In this document: positions 33,335 to 35,278 of the stretch, one piece after another
How positions within the stretch are numbered: position 1 is the first letter of the stretch
Layout: each line of letters opens with the position of its first letter
Origin: Bradyrhizobium sp.
GTDB lineage: Bacteria; Pseudomonadota; Alphaproteobacteria; Rhizobiales; Xanthobacteraceae
NCBI GenBank assembly: GCA_021732175.1
Contig: JAKFVP010000096.1
Span: 1-35,278 of the forward strand
DNA: 35,278 nt
Reading direction: 5' to 3'
Made by a program: the position numbers and the translations under genes
The notes under the pieces: generated by a model
Databases searched by the model: none
What the model was told of the DNA's origin: nothing
Seen by the model: the letters and a program-made list of their open reading frames with translations, nothing else

Positions 33335-34996
33335 TCAGTTCGGGCCGACTGCAAACGGGCCGATGGCGACGACGTGGCAGTCGCTGTCGGACTTCACGCA
33401 ACCGGCGAGCGCGTCGTTGATGGCTTTCTGCTCGTTCGCTGCAGCCAGCGCCACGCCGGGACGGCCGGCGGCGCCGACGGCGACCGCGGTCCAGCCGCTG
33501 GCATCGCCAAGCTTGCGGAACACATCGTCGCGCGCGTCGGCGGCGATCATGCGGGCATCCTCACGGCGGAAGAATCCCGTGACCTTCATCGTCTTCGGCA
33601 CCGGCACGACGAAGACGTCGTCCAGCGCAACGACCATGCAGGCAACGCCCGCGAGCGCCCCGCAGGATTCAAGATTGCGGCGCGCGGCCTCATCGACCGT
33701 CTCCGCCCCCGTCGAGAAGAAGAACTGGCCGCCCGGCCCGAGCGCAATCGCCTTGGTCTTGCGGCCGGGCGTGTAGCCGTTCTCGAGCCGCGTCTTGCCC
33801 TGGTCGCGGATCATCGGCACCTCGTCGGCGACGAACGCCCGTTCTGTGACGGGATCATGCCTGATCCACGGCAGCGGCGGCACCGGCGGCTTGCTGTGCG
33901 CGTAAACCACGGTGTTGCCGAGCGCGTAGACCTCACAGCGGCGCGGCGCGTTGATCTGCTCGGCGCGCTTCTGGCATTGCTCGATCGCCGCGGTCTTCGC
34001 CGCGTCCTCGCTCGGCTGTCCGACGACGAAGGCATTGACGCCGCTGATGGTCGTGGCGATGGCCTTGTAGTCCGCGGCCGGCAGATATTCGCTGGCGAGC
34101 GTCGTGCGCGTGCGGTTGCCGACGAACGGCATCGCCTCGGGCAGGAACCTGTCGCCGCTGGCGACGGACGGCGGCAAGGACGGCGCGGCCGCCGCCTTGC
34201 TTGCGGTTGGCGCGGGTTGCGGCGGCGGTACGTCGACCTTCGGCGAGGGCGAGGGTGCGATGGCAACGATTGGCGACGGCGATGGCGCCGGTGTCGGCGG
34301 ACTGACCGCGGCCACCTGCGGCTTGCCGGGAGACCCCAATTCGAGCTTTGTGAAGTAGAGGAAGCCGCCGACGCCGATCGCGAACAGGCAGACCACGGTC
34401 ACCGCGACCGGCCACATCCAGGCCGGCGCCTCCTTGGCCTTGGCGGGTTTCTTCACCTGCGGCTTGGCATAGGTGCCGTCCTCGCGCCGCATCGCCACCA
34501 TGTAGGCGTGCACGGGGTTCGGGATGTTCTTGACTTCCTGCTCGCCGATATCGGCGAACTGCACCGACAGCTTGTTGGCGACCTGTTCGTGCACGGCGCG
34601 CGACACGCAGATGCCGCCGACTTCGGCGAGGCCCTCGAGACGCGCCGCGATGTTGACGCCGTCGCCCAAGAGATCGCCGTCGCGCTCGACGACATCGCCG
34701 ATGGTGATGCCGATCCGGAACGACATCTGCCGGCTCGGCGGATAGGCCATGTTGCGGGTACGCAGGCTCTCCTGGATGTCGATCGCGCAGCGCACCGCTT
34801 CCACGGCGCTGGGAAATTCCGCGAGTACGGCATCGCCCGCAGTGTTGAAGATACGTCCGCCGCTCTTGGCAATGAAATCGTCGGTCACCTGCCGGTAGGC
34901 GGCCATCCGGCGCAGCGTCTCCTCTTCATCCTCGGCGATGAGTCGACTGTAGCCGGCAATGTCGGCCGCAAAAATCGCCGCGATCTTGCGCTTCAT
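33335..34996 (-). CDS. Membrane class III cyclase with extracytoplasmic repeat domains
   Basis: The 553-residue protein has an N-terminal class III cyclase domain (1-170): metal ligands D12 (AADIAGYS) and D55 (NTAGDAVLAEF), and catalytic N115 and R119 in NIAARL. One membrane helix follows at about 193-216, then a Pro/Ala/Ser-rich linker and a C-terminal region (about 315-553) with three related modules resembling DUF4189. Each module has a central strand and a CxxC-like cysteine pair (IEQCQKRA..CEVYALG, ESCGALAGVACMVVALD, AGCVKSDSDCHVVAIG). The cyclase faces the cytoplasm and the repeats the periplasm, so it may sense an outside signal. An ATG at 34996 is used. A TTG at 35020 is unlikely. Confidence 0.88.
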   Translation of the reverse strand: MKRKIAAIFAADIAGYSRLIAEDEEETLRRMAAYRQVTDDFIAKSGGRIFNTAGDAVLAEFPSAVEAVRCAIDIQESLRTRNMAYPPSRQMSFRIGITIGDVVERDGDLLGDGVNIAARLEGLAEVGGICVSRAVHEQVANKLSVQFADIGEQEVKNIPNPVHAYMVAMRREDGTYAKPQVKKPAKAKEAPAWMWPVAVTVVCLFAIGVGGFLYFTKLELGSPGKPQVAAVSPPTPAPSPSPIVAIAPSPSPKVDVPPPQPAPTASKAAAAPSLPPSVASGDRFLPEAMPFVGNRTRTTLASEYLPAADYKAIATTISGVNAFVVGQPSEDAAKTAAIEQCQKRAEQINAPRRCEVYALGNTVVYAHSKPPVPPLPWIRHDPVTERAFVADEVPMIRDQGKTRLENGYTPGRKTKAIALGPGGQFFFSTGAETVDEAARRNLESCGALAGVACMVVALDDVFVVPVPKTMKVTGFFRREDARMIAADARDDVFRKLGDASGWTAVAVGAAGRPGVALAAANEQKAINDALAGCVKSDSDCHVVAIGPFAVGPN

Positions 34997-35047
34997 AAAA
35001 ACAGCCCCGGGGGACGACAATTGGCCGCAGAATGCCGCCAGTTGCAG

Positions 35048-35278
35048 TCACGCGCAACGGCCTAGGAATTGCCGTTCAGAGCTGAATAGAGAGGATTTCG
35101 CCAGGCGGACAGAGCCCCGCCAGTGCCCCGGTTCGTGAGGAGAGCCGGGGCCTAGCAGGCTGTTGAAGAACTCGGTCGCGTACTGCGAACCGAGCCTGTC
35201 GGCTGTCCAGGCGTCCATGTCGACGATGCGCCAGGACCCTGCGAAGGCCTTGGCGAAGCCGGCACCTTGGCCATCAGC
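35048..35278 (-). pseudogene. Truncated reading frame at window edge, possibly broken by an IS end
   Basis: On the minus strand a frame enters the window with GFAKAFAGSWRIVDMDAW and ends in the C-terminal stop at 35048-35050. The WRIVDMDAW segment resembles the start of small conserved bacterial proteins (WRIVEMDxW type). The reading frame then diverges into TADRLGSQYATEFFNSLLGP. Sequence 35158-35174 (GGCTGTTGAAGAACTCG) looks like a terminal inverted repeat of an insertion sequence. This suggests a gene truncated by an IS remnant, but the rest lies outside the window. Confidence 0.3.
35125..35151 (+). repeat. Short GC-rich inverted repeat
   Basis: GCCCCGG (35125-35131) and CCGGGGC (35145-35151) form a 7-bp hairpin with a 13-base loop. 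It lies within the broken frame near the IS-like end and upstream of the cyclase gene. No T-run follows, so terminator function is not supported. Confidence 0.45.

Noticed and set aside
33206..35065. 619-residue plus-strand open frame over the membrane cyclase
   Set aside because: Antisense shadow. The minus-strand frame has an intact cyclase domain.

Overview
The window looks like chromosome from a high-GC alphaproteobacterium, most likely Bradyrhizobium or a close relative in the Nitrobacteraceae. The reasons are the gene order obgE, (insert), proB, proA, nadD, rsfS, rlmH, envC-like, ctpA, divergent polysaccharide deacetylase, rppH; the family-level look of the proteins; and several palindromic intergenic repeats of the kind scattered through those genomes. 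The assignment comes from reading translated sequence and was not checked by database search.

Left part (1-11.4 kb) is accessory. It carries small stress-type or hypothetical proteins, a Tat-exported beta-sandwich protein paired with a ferric-reductase-like membrane protein, a membrane-anchored ClpP-fold protease with a small membrane partner, and two EamA/DMT exporters. It also has a cytoplasmic DMSO-reductase-family molybdoenzyme (BisC/TorA-like) and a MaoC-type hydratase. An island of short genes at 5.6-7.1 kb lies between the intact molybdoenzyme gene and a 29-codon remnant of the 3' end of a second copy. Two adjacent palindromic elements with CTAG ends (4355-4519) look like tiny MITEs.

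Middle part (11.4-19 kb) holds a 1111-residue zinc-ribbon/class III cyclase/AAA-ATPase/TPR signalling protein and an exported HExxH putative metalloprotease. It also holds the most interesting locus: a minus-strand group of an exported protein with a Gly5 tail, a YcaO cyclodehydratase-family enzyme and a TfuA protein. YcaO-TfuA pairs install backbone thioamides, so this may be a peptide-modification system acting on an exported Gly-rich protein.

Right part (19-35 kb) is mostly conserved housekeeping: obgE, the proline genes proB and proA, nadD, ribosome-silencing factor rsfS, 23S rRNA methyltransferase rlmH, the cell-envelope set (EnvC-like activator, CtpA protease, divergent polysaccharide deacetylase) and two tandem RppH-type Nudix hydrolases. 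A sulfatase/phosphonate-monoester-hydrolase-like enzyme, an exported ankyrin protein and a Bug-type solute-binding protein sit between obgE and proB. A membrane class III cyclase with extracytoplasmic repeats follows rppH. The right edge shows a truncated reading frame next to an IS-end-like sequence. No tRNA, rRNA or CRISPR array was seen.
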